64,000 bases of DNA, from the NCBI GenBank assembly GCA_020053795.1, contig JAGVMN010000026.1, forward strand, positions 1-64,000, in the 5' to 3' direction. This document shows positions 31,687 through 41,627 of this stretch, piece by piece (position 1 is the first letter of the stretch; each line of letters starts with the position of its first letter). This DNA comes from Bacteroidia bacterium. Lineage in GTDB: Bacteria > Bacteroidota > Bacteroidia > NS11-12g > UBA9320. Both the position numbers and the translations under genes were made by a program. Below the pieces are notes generated by a model. That model worked only from the letters and a program-made list of their open reading frames with translations, ran no database searches and was not told where the DNA came from.

Positions 31687-32574
31687 ATGTCTGCGAATCT
31701 AATATCAGACTTTTTAAACTATTTGTCCTTTCAAAGAAAGTACTCAGATCACAGTATAATTTCATACGGTTCGGACTTACGACAATTTCTTGCCTATCAA
31801 AACTCTGAGTTTGAGACTGATTCTTTGTTAGAAACAAATCGCGAAATGATCAGAAGTTGGTTGGCTGAACTGAACGCTGAAGGCATGAAACCAACCACTA
31901 TCAAAAGAAAGGTTTCCTCATTAAAATCGTTTTATACCTATTTAATCAGAGAAGGAACCATTGGCGACAATCCAGCATCGCGGTTGTCCACTCCTAAAAA
32001 CCAGAAAAGGCTTCCGGTTTATGTTAATAAATCTGAAACAAATCGGATGTTGGATGGTTTAGAATTAACAGGTTCTTATAAAGAAATAATTTCTGCAGTG
32101 ATTATTTTCACATTGTACCATACCGGAATCAGATTAAGTGAATTATTGAATTTAAAAACAGAAAATGTTGATTTTGTTCGAAACACTTTGAAAGTTCTGG
32201 GCAAAAGAAACAAAGAAAGAATCATTCCTTTCGGGATAGAACTTCATGTGGTTTTGCAGCGACTTTCTGAAATAAAAGAGGAAAAACAACTGACCGGTGA
32301 TTATCTGCTATGCAATGAAAATGGATCCAAACTTTATCCTGTTTATATTTACCGCGTAGTAAACACTATGCTGAGAGCAAACACCAGTGCCACAAAAAAG
32401 AGTCCGCACGTTTTGAGACATTCGCTTGCCACACATCTATTACATAACGGGGCTGACCTGAATTCAATAAAAGAGCTTCTCGGGCATAGTCAGTTGACAG
32501 CCACCCAAATATATACCCACAACAATATCGAAGAATTGAAAGCAACCTATAAACTCGCCCATCCAAAATCATAA
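31687..32574 (+). CDS. xerC: Tyrosine recombinase XerC/D-type
   Basis: TGIRLSELLNLK, HVLRHSLATHLLHNGADLNSIKELLGHSQLTATQIYTH (R-H-R-H-Y). Confidence 0.9.
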   Translation: MSANLISDFLNYLSFQRKYSDHSIISYGSDLRQFLAYQNSEFETDSLLETNREMIRSWLAELNAEGMKPTTIKRKVSSLKSFYTYLIREGTIGDNPASRLSTPKNQKRLPVYVNKSETNRMLDGLELTGSYKEIISAVIIFTLYHTGIRLSELLNLKTENVDFVRNTLKVLGKRNKERIIPFGIELHVVLQRLSEIKEEKQLTGDYLLCNENGSKLYPVYIYRVVNTMLRANTSATKKSPHVLRHSLATHLLHNGADLNSIKELLGHSQLTATQIYTHNNIEELKATYKLAHPKS

Positions 32575-32584
32575 AAAACCGCTA

Positions 32585-32887
32585 ATGAAAACTGAAATTC
32601 AATCCATTCATTTTAAAGCCGATCAGAAATTGGTTGACTATATAGAGAAGAAACTGCGAAAACTCAAAACATACTATGATGGTATTATTGATGCCAAGGT
32701 CTTTTTGAAATTAGACAACAACAATTCAAGGGATAACAAGCAAATAGAGATTAAGATACACGTTCAAAATCAAAGCATTTTCAAAACGCAAACTTCTCAA
32801 AGTTTTGAAGCCGCTACAGATATGTGCATTGATGCTCTTAAAACTCAAATAAAACGTTACAAAGAGAAGCTCTCCGGGGTTTTATAA
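32585..32887 (+). CDS. hpf: Ribosome hibernation-promoting factor/RaiA-like
   Basis: IQSIHFKADQKLVDYIEKKLRKL..., position between xerC and the tRNA/tuf cluster. Confidence 0.85.
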   Translation: MKTEIQSIHFKADQKLVDYIEKKLRKLKTYYDGIIDAKVFLKLDNNNSRDNKQIEIKIHVQNQSIFKTQTSQSFEAATDMCIDALKTQIKRYKEKLSGVL

Positions 32888-32902
32888 TTTTTTTGCGAAA
32901 CA

Positions 32903-32934
32903 TTTGTTAGGAACAAAAAAAACCCATACTTTTG
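32903..32934 (+). promoter_or_regulatory. Bacteroidetes-type promoter for the tRNA-tuf operon
   Basis: TTTG (32903-32906), 20-nt spacer, TACTTTTG (32927-32934), matching TTTG/TAnnTTTG. Confidence 0.6.
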
Positions 32935-33005
32935 CCAACCCTAAAAAATGAGGGTTAGGCTATCGGAACCAATGCCATTAAAAAGACCTCATTTTCAAGG
33001 CAAAA

Positions 33006-33078
33006 GCCACCTTAGCTCAGTTGGTAGAGCAGCTGATTTGTAATCAGCCGGTCATTGGTTCGAGTCCGATAGGTGGCT
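33006..33078 (+). tRNA. tRNA-Thr (TGT)
   Basis: GCCACCT...AGGTGGCT cloverleaf, anticodon loop TTTGTAA, GGTTCGAGTCC T-arm. Confidence 0.96.
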
Positions 33079-33086
33079 CTTGGCGG

Positions 33087-33167
33087 GGGGAGTTACCAGA
33101 GTGGCCAAATGGGACAGACTGTAAATCTGTTGCGAAAGCTTCGGTGGTTCGAATCCACCACTCCCCA
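33087..33167 (+). tRNA. tRNA-Tyr (GTA)
   Basis: GGGGAGT...ACTCCCCA, anticodon GTA in GACTGTAAATCT, long variable arm. Confidence 0.95.
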
Positions 33168-33200
33168 CTTGGCTTTGTAGGTAACGCTACTTTGAAAAAT

Positions 33201-33273
33201 GCGGGAGTAGCTCAGTTGGTAGAGCGACAGCCTTCCAAGCTGTAGGTCGCGGGTTCGAGCCTCGTCTCCCGCT
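33201..33273 (+). tRNA. tRNA-Gly (TCC)
   Basis: GCGGGAG...CTCCCGCT, anticodon loop CTTCCAA. Confidence 0.96.
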
Positions 33274-33378
33274 CGAAAGAGCAAAATTGAGCGACTACTC
33301 AATTTGAAAACGAAGAAGAAGGTTGGCGGATTTGTTCCAGACAGCCTCAGAAAGGTTTTTAGCTCTCAAAAGGTAGAG

Positions 33379-33450
<72 letters not shown>

Positions 33451-33524
33451 CAGGGCCTGTTTGGCACAAATGAAATTGAAAGTTATTGTTCAACTTATTA
33501 TAACAGTTTAAAAGAAGCACAAAA

Positions 33525-34712
33525 ATGGCAAAAGCAACATTCGACCGTTCCAAACCACATGTAAACATTGGAACCATTGGTCACGTAGACCACGGTAAAA
33601 CCACCTTAACTGCTGCGATCACCTACGTTCTCGCTAATCAAGGTCTTGCCGAAAAGAAAGATTTCGATTCTATTGACTCTGCTCCGGAGGAAAAAGAACG
33701 CGGTATTACAATTAATACAGCTCACGTTGAGTATCAGACAATAAACAGGCACTATGCTCACGTTGATTGTCCGGGTCATGCTGACTATGTGAAAAACATG
33801 GTTACTGGTGCCGCTCAAATGGATGGAGCCATTCTTGTAGTTGCCGCCACTGACGGGCCAATGCCACAAACTAAGGAACACATTCTGCTGGCTCGGCAGG
33901 TTGGTGTACCACGTTTGGTTGTATTCATGAACAAAGTGGATATGGTTGACGATGAAGAGTTGTTGGAAATTGTTGAGATGGAAATCAGAGATTTATTGGC
34001 ATTCTATGGATTCGATACCGATAATACACCAATCATACAGGGTTCTGCCCTGGGTGCCTTAAACGGTGAACCTAAATGGGTTGATTGTGTAAACCAGTTA
34101 ATGAAAGCTGTTGATGAGTGGATTCCAATTCCACCAAGGTTAGTTGATCAGCCATTTTTGATGCCTGTTGAAGACGTATTTTCTATCACAGGAAGAGGTA
34201 CTGTTGCAACAGGTCGTATTGAGCGTGGTGTTATCAATGTTGGAAACCCCGTTGACATCATTGGGTTGGGTAATGAAAAACTAAGTTCGGTTGTAACCGG
34301 AGTAGAAATGTTCCGTAAACTACTTGACAGAGGAGAAGCCGGAGACAATGCAGGGATTTTGTTGAGAGGTATTGAGAAAACAGACATCAGAAGAGGAATG
34401 GTAATTTGTGCTCCTAACTCTGTGAAACCTCACAAAAAATTCAAAGCTGAAGTCTATATTCTGAGTAAGGAAGAAGGCGGGCGTCATACCCCATTTTTCA
34501 ACAAGTACCGTCCGCAATTCTATTTCAGAACCACGGACGTTACAGGTGAAATTATGCTTCCTGCCGGAACAGAGATGGTGATGCCAGGAGATAACCTTAC
34601 TATCGAGGTAGATTTAATCACAGTAATTGCTATGGAAAAAGGATTGAAATTCGCTATCCGTGAAGGTGGCAGAACGGTAGGTGCCGGACAGGTAACAGAA
34701 ATATTAGATTAA
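33525..34712 (+). CDS. tuf: Elongation factor Tu
   Basis: [33 protein letters not shown]; full length. Confidence 0.99.
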   Translation: MAKATFDRSKPHVNIGTIGHVDHGKTTLTAAITYVLANQGLAEKKDFDSIDSAPEEKERGITINTAHVEYQTINRHYAHVDCPGHADYVKNMVTGAAQMDGAILVVAATDGPMPQTKEHILLARQVGVPRLVVFMNKVDMVDDEELLEIVEMEIRDLLAFYGFDTDNTPIIQGSALGALNGEPKWVDCVNQLMKAVDEWIPIPPRLVDQPFLMPVEDVFSITGRGTVATGRIERGVINVGNPVDIIGLGNEKLSSVVTGVEMFRKLLDRGEAGDNAGILLRGIEKTDIRRGMVICAPNSVKPHKKFKAEVYILSKEEGGRHTPFFNKYRPQFYFRTTDVTGEIMLPAGTEMVMPGDNLTIEVDLITVIAMEKGLKFAIREGGRTVGAGQVTEILD

Positions 34713-34728
34713 AATATAAACGGCATAT

Positions 34729-34801
34729 ACGGGTGTAGCTCAATTGGTAGAGTAGTGGTCTCCAAAACCATTGGTTGTAGGTTCGAGTCCTGCTACCCGT
34801 G
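34729..34801 (+). tRNA. tRNA-Trp (CCA)
   Basis: ACGGGTG...TACCCGTG, anticodon CCA in TCTCCAAAA. Confidence 0.95.
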
Positions 34802-34810
34802 CTAAACAAT

Positions 34811-35008
34811 ATGGAAAAGCTAAAAGAAATCTGGCGTACAACTGTAGACGAACTCATGAACAAAGTGAGCTGGCCTACTTTTGAAGAGTTGAGAAGTAGT
34901 ACTTTCATTGTGTTGATTGCCTCAATAATATTTGCTCTTACAATATATGTAATAGATCTGAGTTTTGGCTTTGTAACCAATACTTTATACGATTTACTTA
35001 AGGGATAA
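34811..35008 (+). CDS. secE: Preprotein translocase subunit SecE
   Basis: MEKLKEIWRTTVDELMNKVSWPTFEELRSSTFIV. The track start 34799 overlaps tRNA-Trp, so ATG 34811 is used. Confidence 0.93.
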   Translation: MEKLKEIWRTTVDELMNKVSWPTFEELRSSTFIVLIASIIFALTIYVIDLSFGFVTNTLYDLLKG

Positions 35009-35017
35009 CCAGAATTA

Positions 35018-35578
35018 ATGACTCTTATGATGGAACAACCATCCGGCGATTTTAAGTGGTATGTAGTACGGGCGATTACCGGTCAGGAAAAGAAGGTAAA
35101 GGCGATGATTGAGTCGGAATTATTCAGAGACAAACTGACGGACTATGTTCCGGAAATATTGATACCGACACATAGGGTCTACGAAATAAAAAAAGGAAAA
35201 AAGACTTCTAAAGAGAAGAGTTATTTCCCCGGATATATTTTGATTCAGGCCAATTTGGTCGGAGAGGTATTGCCGACTATAAAGGCAATTAACGGGGTGG
35301 TTGGTTTTCTTGGCACCGCCGGTGAGCCTATCCCACTCCGTCAATCTGAAGTGAATCGAATTCTCGGACAGGTTGACAAATCTTCTGAAGAGGGGGAAAG
35401 TCATCTGGAGCCATTTATAGTTGGAGAGTTTGTCAAAGTGAATGATGGCCCATTCAGTGGATTCAGCGGAGTAATAGAAGAGGTGAACGAAGAAAAGAAA
35501 AAACTGAAGGTCATGGTTAAAATATTCGGGCGAAAAACGCCGCTTGAATTGAATTACGTACAAGTAGAAAAAGAATAA
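35018..35578 (+). CDS. nusG: Transcription termination/antitermination protein NusG
   Basis: [16 protein letters not shown]...FPGYILIQ...[18 protein letters not shown]. Confidence 0.97.
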   Translation: MTLMMEQPSGDFKWYVVRAITGQEKKVKAMIESELFRDKLTDYVPEILIPTHRVYEIKKGKKTSKEKSYFPGYILIQANLVGEVLPTIKAINGVVGFLGTAGEPIPLRQSEVNRILGQVDKSSEEGESHLEPFIVGEFVKVNDGPFSGFSGVIEEVNEEKKKLKVMVKIFGRKTPLELNYVQVEKE

Positions 35579-35582
35579 TATA

Positions 35583-36026
35583 ATGGCCAAACAAGTCACA
35601 GGTTACGTTAAATTACAGATCAAAGGTGGTGCAGCTAATCCTGCCCCTCCAATAGGACCGGCTTTAGGTTCGAAAGGGGTTAATATTGTTGATTTTTGCA
35701 AACAATTTAACGCCAGAACTCAGGAAAAAGGTGGCAAATTGCTGCCTGTTTTAATTACGGTATATGCTGATAAGTCATTTGACTTCATTATTAAAACTCC
35801 ACCTGTCGCCGCACAGCTTTTAGAATATTCCGGAGCTAAGGCCGGTTCTGCAGAGCCAAATAGAAAAAAAGTTTCAACGGTTTCCTGGGATCAGATAAAA
35901 ACCATTGCACAGGAAAAAATGCCAGACCTTAATTGCTTTACTGTAGAATCTGCCATGAGAATGGTAGCAGGTACCGCAAGAAGTATGGGTATTTCGGTTA
36001 CCGGAACCTTTCCGGGAGATAATTAA
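35583..36026 (+). CDS. rplK: 50S ribosomal protein L11
   Basis: [37 protein letters not shown]. Confidence 0.98.
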   Translation: MAKQVTGYVKLQIKGGAANPAPPIGPALGSKGVNIVDFCKQFNARTQEKGGKLLPVLITVYADKSFDFIIKTPPVAAQLLEYSGAKAGSAEPNRKKVSTVSWDQIKTIAQEKMPDLNCFTVESAMRMVAGTARSMGISVTGTFPGDN

Positions 36027-36046
36027 AAATTATCGAAAATAATATT

Positions 36047-36745
36047 ATGACGAAGATAACAAAGAAGCGAAAAGCATCTCTGTCAAAGTTTGACCGCACC
36101 AAGACTTACAGTCTGTCAGATGCAAGCAAACTTATTAAGGAGATTTCCTACACCAAGTTCGACGCAGCTGTTGACATGGATGTAAAATTGGGAGTTGACC
36201 CAAGACAAGCCAATCAGATGGTGAGAGGAACAGCAGTTCTGCCACATGGAACAGGTAAAGACTTAAAGGTTTTGGTTCTCTGTACTCCGGACAAGGAAGT
36301 TGAGGCCAAAGAAGCCGGTGCCGACTATGTAGGTCTGGATGATTATATCGAAAAGATAAATGGTGGCTGGACTGATGTTGATGTGATTATTACCATGCCT
36401 GCAGTGATGGCAAAATTGGGAAGACTTGGAAAGATTCTTGGCCCAAGAAACCTGATGCCAAACCCAAAATCCGGAACAGTAACCATGGATATTGGCAAAG
36501 CGGTAACAGAAGTAAAGGCTGGTAAAATTGATTTTAAGGTTGACAAAACCGGCATCATACATACATCAGTAGGAAAGGTATCTTTCACCAATGATAAGAT
36601 TGTTGAGAATGCTTTAGAACTGATGCATACACTTTCAAAGCTGAAACCATCTTCATCAAAGGGCACTTACTTTCAAAGCGTAACTATTTCAAGTACCATG
36701 AGTCCCGGTATCAAGATAGACGTAAAATCCATACCAGGTATTTAA
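36047..36745 (+). CDS. rplA: 50S ribosomal protein L1
   Basis: [26 protein letters not shown]-type region; [21 protein letters not shown]. Confidence 0.98.
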   Translation: MTKITKKRKASLSKFDRTKTYSLSDASKLIKEISYTKFDAAVDMDVKLGVDPRQANQMVRGTAVLPHGTGKDLKVLVLCTPDKEVEAKEAGADYVGLDDYIEKINGGWTDVDVIITMPAVMAKLGRLGKILGPRNLMPNPKSGTVTMDIGKAVTEVKAGKIDFKVDKTGIIHTSVGKVSFTNDKIVENALELMHTLSKLKPSSSKGTYFQSVTISSTMSPGIKIDVKSIPGI

Positions 36746-36755
36746 TCACAAAAAC

Positions 36756-37277
36756 ATGACACGTCAGGAAAAAGACCAACTCATAAACGAATTAGCAGCG
36801 GAAATAAAGAACCATCAGTTTGTTTACGTAACTGACAGTTCTAACATGACCGCCGGAAATAATAATGCTCTCAGAAGAATTTTATTTCAAAACGGAATAA
36901 AAATGAAGGTAGCAAAAAACACTCTTATTGAGAAAGCCCTTGAGCGTTCTAATATAAATTGGGGTGAATTAACAGATACATTTAAAGGAACAACGGCACT
37001 TTTATTTGCCACCGACCCAAAAGCACCTGCAAAAGCCATAAAAAGCTTCCGTAAGGCTGGCGACAGACCGCTTTTGAAAGGAGCATATATAGAATCAAGT
37101 GTGTTTATAGGTGATGACAAACTCGACATGTTGGTTGATCTTAAATCACGCGAAGACCTGATAGGTGATATCATTGGTCTTCTTCAGTCTCCGATCAACA
37201 ATGTTATTGGTGCCTTGCAATCGGGTACCAATAATTTGGCCGGTATTCTCAAAACATTATCAGAAAAAGAAAATTAA
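36756..37277 (+). CDS. rplJ: 50S ribosomal protein L10
   Basis: L10 pattern MKVAKNTLIEKALE...FKGTTALLF; between rplA and rplL. Confidence 0.96.
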   Translation: MTRQEKDQLINELAAEIKNHQFVYVTDSSNMTAGNNNALRRILFQNGIKMKVAKNTLIEKALERSNINWGELTDTFKGTTALLFATDPKAPAKAIKSFRKAGDRPLLKGAYIESSVFIGDDKLDMLVDLKSREDLIGDIIGLLQSPINNVIGALQSGTNNLAGILKTLSEKEN

Positions 37278-37301
37278 TTTTAAACATTAACATCATTAAA
37301 A

Positions 37302-37685
37302 ATGGCAGACGTTAGAGCAATTGCAGAACAATTGGTAAATCTTACCGTAAAAGAGGTAAATGAATTAGCCGGTGTTTTGAAAGATGAGTATGGTATCCAA
37401 CCGGCAGCAGCACAGGTAGCTGTTGCAGCAGCAGGACCCGCTGTAGGTGCAGATGCCCCTGTGGCTGAAGAGAAAACTGAATTTACAGTTTTGCTTAAAT
37501 CGGCAGGACCTTCAAAACTTCAGGTAGTAAAAACCGTTAAAGAACTTACCGGATTAGGCTTGAAAGAAGCCAAAGAATTAGTTGACGCAGCTCCAAAAGA
37601 ATTGAAGGAGAACGTTTCTAAAGAGGAAGCAGAAATGTTGAAAGCTAAACTCGAAGAAGCAGGAGCTGAAGTTGAGCTTAAATAA
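37302..37685 (+). CDS. rplL: 50S ribosomal protein L7/L12
   Basis: [49 protein letters not shown]. Confidence 0.98.
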   Translation: MADVRAIAEQLVNLTVKEVNELAGVLKDEYGIQPAAAQVAVAAAGPAVGADAPVAEEKTEFTVLLKSAGPSKLQVVKTVKELTGLGLKEAKELVDAAPKELKENVSKEEAEMLKAKLEEAGAEVELK

Positions 37686-37705
37686 AAATACTTACCCGAA
37701 TTAAT

Positions 37706-37740
37706 CCAATAGACCCCAGAGTAATCTGCGGGTCTATTGG
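37706..37740 (+). promoter_or_regulatory. Strong hairpin in the rplL-rpoB intergenic region (attenuator or processing site)
   Basis: CCAATAGACCC-CAGA-GTAA-TCTG-C-GGGTCTATTGG: 11 bp, a bulged C, 4 bp, GTAA tetraloop. Confidence 0.75.
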
Positions 37741-37794
37741 TGTTGGGTGTATTTATTCTTCCTTTTTTTGAGTCTGAACTTAATATTTACAGCC

Positions 37795-40700
37795 TTGTCT
37801 ACAAAAAATAACCATTCAGAACGTATCAGTTTCGCTTCCATAAAACAGGTAATAGATTATCCTGATTTTTTGGACGTACAGGTAAAATCATTTAAGGAGT
37901 TTTTCCAATTGGATACTCCTTCGGAAAATCGCCGTAACGAAGGCCTTTTTAAGGTTTTCAGCGAGAACTTCCCAATAACCGATACCAGGAATATTTTTGT
38001 TCTTGAGTTCTTGGATTATTTTGTTGATCCGCCAAGATACACGATCGAAGAGTGTATTGATCGCGGTTTAACTTATGCCGTTCCTTTGAAGGCAAAACTC
38101 AAACTTTCCTGCAATGATATCGAACATGAAGATTTCGAAACCATTGTTCAGGATGTTTATTTGGGTACCATTCCTTACATGTCTCCAAGCGGGTCGTTTG
38201 TAATCAATGGTGCAGAAAGGGTCATTGTTTCGCAATTGCACCGTTCGCCGGGTGTATTCTTTGGTCAAACCTACCACACCAATGGTACGAAGCTTTATTC
38301 TGCCCGGGTAATCCCATTCAAAGGAAGCTGGATCGAATTTGCAACTGACGTGAACAATGTGATGTATGCTTACATTGACAGAAAGAAAAAATTTCCTGTA
38401 ACCACTTTGCTCAGAGCCATCGGATTTGAAACCGACAAAGACATTCTTGATATTTTTGGCCTGGCCGAAGACGTCAAAGTGAGCAAAAGCGGTTTGAAAA
38501 AACTGGTTGGTCGGAAATTGGCCGCCAGGGTACTTCGCTCTTGGATAGAAGATTTTGTGGATGAAGATACCGGGGAGGTTGTTTCTATTGAAAGAAATGA
38601 GATTATCATCGAAAGAGATATCATCTTGGAGGACAGTCATATGGATCTCATTATTGACTCAGGTGTTAAATCTATTATTATCAGCAAAGAAGATGATAAA
38701 AACGATTATGCCATTATTCATAACACACTTCAAAAAGATACATCTAATAACGGAAAGGAAGCTGTTGAGGTCATCTATCGTCAGTTGAGAAACACTGATC
38801 CGCCGGATGAGGAAACCGCCCGCGGAATTATTGAGCGATTGTTCTTTTCGGATAAGAGATATGATCTTGGAGAAGTGGGGCGATACAGGATCAATAAAAA
38901 GTTGAAACTGAATATTCCGGATGAAACCAAAGTTCTAACAAACGAAGATATTATTAGTATTATCAAATATCTCATCGAACTGAGCAACTCAAGAACCGAC
39001 GTTGATGATATAGATCACCTGAGCAACAGACGTGTGAGAACGGTTGGGGAGCAGTTGTATTCTCAGTTTGGTGTTGGGTTAGCTCGTATGGCTCGCACCA
39101 TTCGAGAGCGAATGAACATTCGAGACAATGAAGTTTTTACGCCTGCAGATCTGATTAATGCAAGAACACTCTCCTCAGTTATTAACTCCTTCTTTGGTAC
39201 GAACCAACTTTCTCAGTTTATGGATCAAACGAATCCATTGGCAGAGATTACGCACAAAAGACGTATGTCTGCACTTGGCCCCGGTGGTCTTTCAAGAGAC
39301 CGTGCAGGATTTGAGGTGCGTGATGTTCACTATACACACTACGGAAGACTTTGTACCATTGAAACACCGGAGGGGCCAAACATTGGTTTGATTTCTTCTT
39401 TGTGTGTTCATGCTACCATAAATAGTATGGGCTTTATAGAGACTCCATACAGAAGAGTGAAAGACAGCAAAGTTCAGATTAACGATGCAGTGGTATATTT
39501 GAGTGCGGAAGAAGAAGACGAAAAAATTATTGCTCAGGCAAATGCCCCTATTACAGACAAAGGTGAGTTTCTGACCAACGAAATAAAAGCAAGGTTTGAA
39601 GGCGATTTCCCGATTGTCGAGCCAAAAGCGGTTCACTTTATGGATGTTGCTCCAAATCAAATCGTTTCTATTGCGGCATCTTTGATTCCATTTCTGGAGC
39701 ATGATGATGCAAACAGAGCCCTGATGGGATCGAACATGCAACGTCAGGCAGTGCCTTTACTGAGACCGCAGGCCCCTGTTGTAGGAACAGGTCTTGAAGG
39801 AAAAGTTGCCCGCGATAGCCGCAACCTTATTGTGGCCGAGGGCAATGGAATTGTAGATTATGTTGACTCTTCAGAAATAAGAGTGCGTTATGACCTCAAC
39901 GCCGATCAACAAATCATCAGCTTTTCAGGTGAATTAAAGACTTATAACCTGATCAAATTTCAAAGAACCAATCAGAACACCTGCGTAAATCTTAGACCTA
40001 TCGTCAAAAAAGGCGAAAAGGTTAAGGTCGGTCAGGTACTTTGTGAGGGATATGCCACTGAAGGTGGCGAACTGGCCCTCGGAAGAAACCTGAAAGTGGC
40101 ATTCATGCCATGGCAGGGTTACAACTTCGAGGATGCCATTGTTATCTCCGAGAGAGTTGTGAAGGATGACTATTATACATCGCTTCATATAACAGAGTAT
40201 CAACTTGAAGTTCGTGACACCAAACGCGGTGAGGAAGAACTCACAAACGATATTCCAAATGTCAGTGAAGAAGCCACCAGAAATCTGGATGAAAACGGTT
40301 TGATCAGAATCGGAGCACGAGTGAAAGAAGGCGATATTCTGATTGGTAAAATAACACCAAAAGGAGAAACCGAACCATCGCCGGAGGAGAAGCTTTTAAG
40401 AGCCATCTTCGGAGATAAAGCGGGAGATGTGAAAGATGCATCACTTAAAGCACCTCCATCTACTGATGGAATTATCATTGAAAAAAAACTCTTTTCACGC
40501 TCCAAGAAGGACAAAATGTCAAGAGGTGATGACAAGAACAAATTGACCAGGTTGGAAGCAGAACATGAAAAAGAAATGATCAAACTCAAGGGTATTCTCT
40601 GCGACAAGCTTTTCGAAGTTCTGAATGGCAAGAGTTCGGCCGGAGTAATCAATGTCTTCCATGAAGAAGTGATCAGCAAAGGTTCAAAGTTCAACCTGAA

Positions 40701-41604
40701 GAACCTTTTGGAAATAGACTATGCAAACGTTTCATACCTCAATTGGACCTCAGATGCTGAAAAGAATTCGATGGTCAATGAGATTCTAAATCACTACAAA
40801 CAACGCCAAAATGAAGTCATCACCGAGTTCAAACGTCGTTATTTTGCTGTGAGTGTGGGCGATGAACTGCCAACCGGAATACTGCAACTTGCCAAAGTTT
40901 ATATTGCCACTAAGCGAAAGCTGAAAGTTGGCGATAAAATGGCCGGTCGGCACGGTAACAAAGGTATTGTAGCCAAAATAGTTCCGGAAGAAGATATGCC
41001 TTTTCTGGAAGATGGAACTCCGGTGGACATTGTGTTGAATCCGTTGGGCGTACCTTCCCGTATGAACCTGGGCCAGATTTACGAAACAGTTCTGGGTTGG
41101 GCAGGGGTTGAATTGGGCTTGAAATTTGCAACCCCGATTTTCGATGGTGCAAAAGAATCAGATATTCAAAAATATGTCGATCAGGCTGGCATTCCAACCA
41201 ATGGTCAGACCTATTTATACAACGGGTTAACGGGTGACCGATTTGATCAAATGACAACTGTAGGCATTATCTATATGTTGAAACTTGGGCACATGGTTGA
41301 TGACAAAATGCACTCACGTTCTATCGGGCCCTATTCACTTATCACACAACAACCTTTGGGTGGCAAGGCACAATTTGGAGGTCAACGTTTTGGAGAGATG
41401 GAGGTTTGGGCACTTGAGGCATTTGGTGCGGCAAATATTCTTCGTGAAATTCTGACAGTTAAATCAGATGATATCATCGGCAGGGCCAAGGTTTATGAAG
41501 CCATCGTAAAAGGTGATAACTTCGGTGAACCAGGACTTCCTGAATCATTCAATGTATTGCTTCATGAGCTAAAGGGATTGGGTCTTGACGTTACGTTTGA
41601 TTAA
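37795..41604 (+). CDS. rpoB: DNA-directed RNA polymerase subunit beta
   Basis: Full-length RpoB. TTG 37795 ([29 protein letters not shown]) fits RpoB N-termini better than the track start 37747. Confidence 0.97.
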   Translation: MSTKNNHSERISFASIKQVIDYPDFLDVQVKSFKEFFQLDTPSENRRNEGLFKVFSENFPITDTRNIFVLEFLDYFVDPPRYTIEECIDRGLTYAVPLKAKLKLSCNDIEHEDFETIVQDVYLGTIPYMSPSGSFVINGAERVIVSQLHRSPGVFFGQTYHTNGTKLYSARVIPFKGSWIEFATDVNNVMYAYIDRKKKFPVTTLLRAIGFETDKDILDIFGLAEDVKVSKSGLKKLVGRKLAARVLRSWIEDFVDEDTGEVVSIERNEIIIERDIILEDSHMDLIIDSGVKSIIISKEDDKNDYAIIHNTLQKDTSNNGKEAVEVIYRQLRNTDPPDEETARGIIERLFFSDKRYDLGEVGRYRINKKLKLNIPDETKVLTNEDIISIIKYLIELSNSRTDVDDIDHLSNRRVRTVGEQLYSQFGVGLARMARTIRERMNIRDNEVFTPADLINARTLSSVINSFFGTNQLSQFMDQTNPLAEITHKRRMSALGPGGLSRDRAGFEVRDVHYTHYGRLCTIETPEGPNIGLISSLCVHATINSMGFIETPYRRVKDSKVQINDAVVYLSAEEEDEKIIAQANAPITDKGEFLTNEIKARFEGDFPIVEPKAVHFMDVAPNQIVSIAASLIPFLEHDDANRALMGSNMQRQAVPLLRPQAPVVGTGLEGKVARDSRNLIVAEGNGIVDYVDSSEIRVRYDLNADQQIISFSGELKTYNLIKFQRTNQNTCVNLRPIVKKGEKVKVGQVLCEGYATEGGELALGRNLKVAFMPWQGYNFEDAIVISERVVKDDYYTSLHITEYQLEVRDTKRGEEELTNDIPNVSEEATRNLDENGLIRIGARVKEGDILIGKITPKGETEPSPEEKLLRAIFGDKAGDVKDASLKAPPSTDGIIIEKKLFSRSKKDKMSRGDDKNKLTRLEAEHEKEMIKLKGILCDKLFEVLNGKSSAGVINVFHEEVISKGSKFNLKNLLEIDYANVSYLNWTSDAEKNSMVNEILNHYKQRQNEVITEFKRRYFAVSVGDELPTGILQLAKVYIATKRKLKVGDKMAGRHGNKGIVAKIVPEEDMPFLEDGTPVDIVLNPLGVPSRMNLGQIYETVLGWAGVELGLKFATPIFDGAKESDIQKYVDQAGIPTNGQTYLYNGLTGDRFDQMTTVGIIYMLKLGHMVDDKMHSRSIGPYSLITQQPLGGKAQFGGQRFGEMEVWALEAFGAANILREILTVKSDDIIGRAKVYEAIVKGDNFGEPGLPESFNVLLHELKGLGLDVTFD

Positions 41605-41627
41605 TTTTAACCTTAAAACAACATTAA

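Noticed and set aside
31687-32574. Integrase marking a mobile element
   Set aside because: XerC/D between rpsU and hpf is a conserved chromosomal arrangement; no att sites or cargo seen.
33021-33302. ORFs 33021..33245 (+) and 33093..33302 (-)
   Set aside because: Both are translations of the tRNA-Thr/Tyr/Gly cluster; 'GDEARTRDLQLGRL' is a typical tRNA-antisense artefact.
34654-34980. Minus-strand ORF over tRNA-Trp/secE
   Set aside because: Antisense of tRNA-Trp ('GSRTRTYNQWFWRPLLYQLSYTRI') and secE.
38068-38640. 190-aa minus-strand ORF inside rpoB
   Set aside because: Shadow ORF opposite rpoB.
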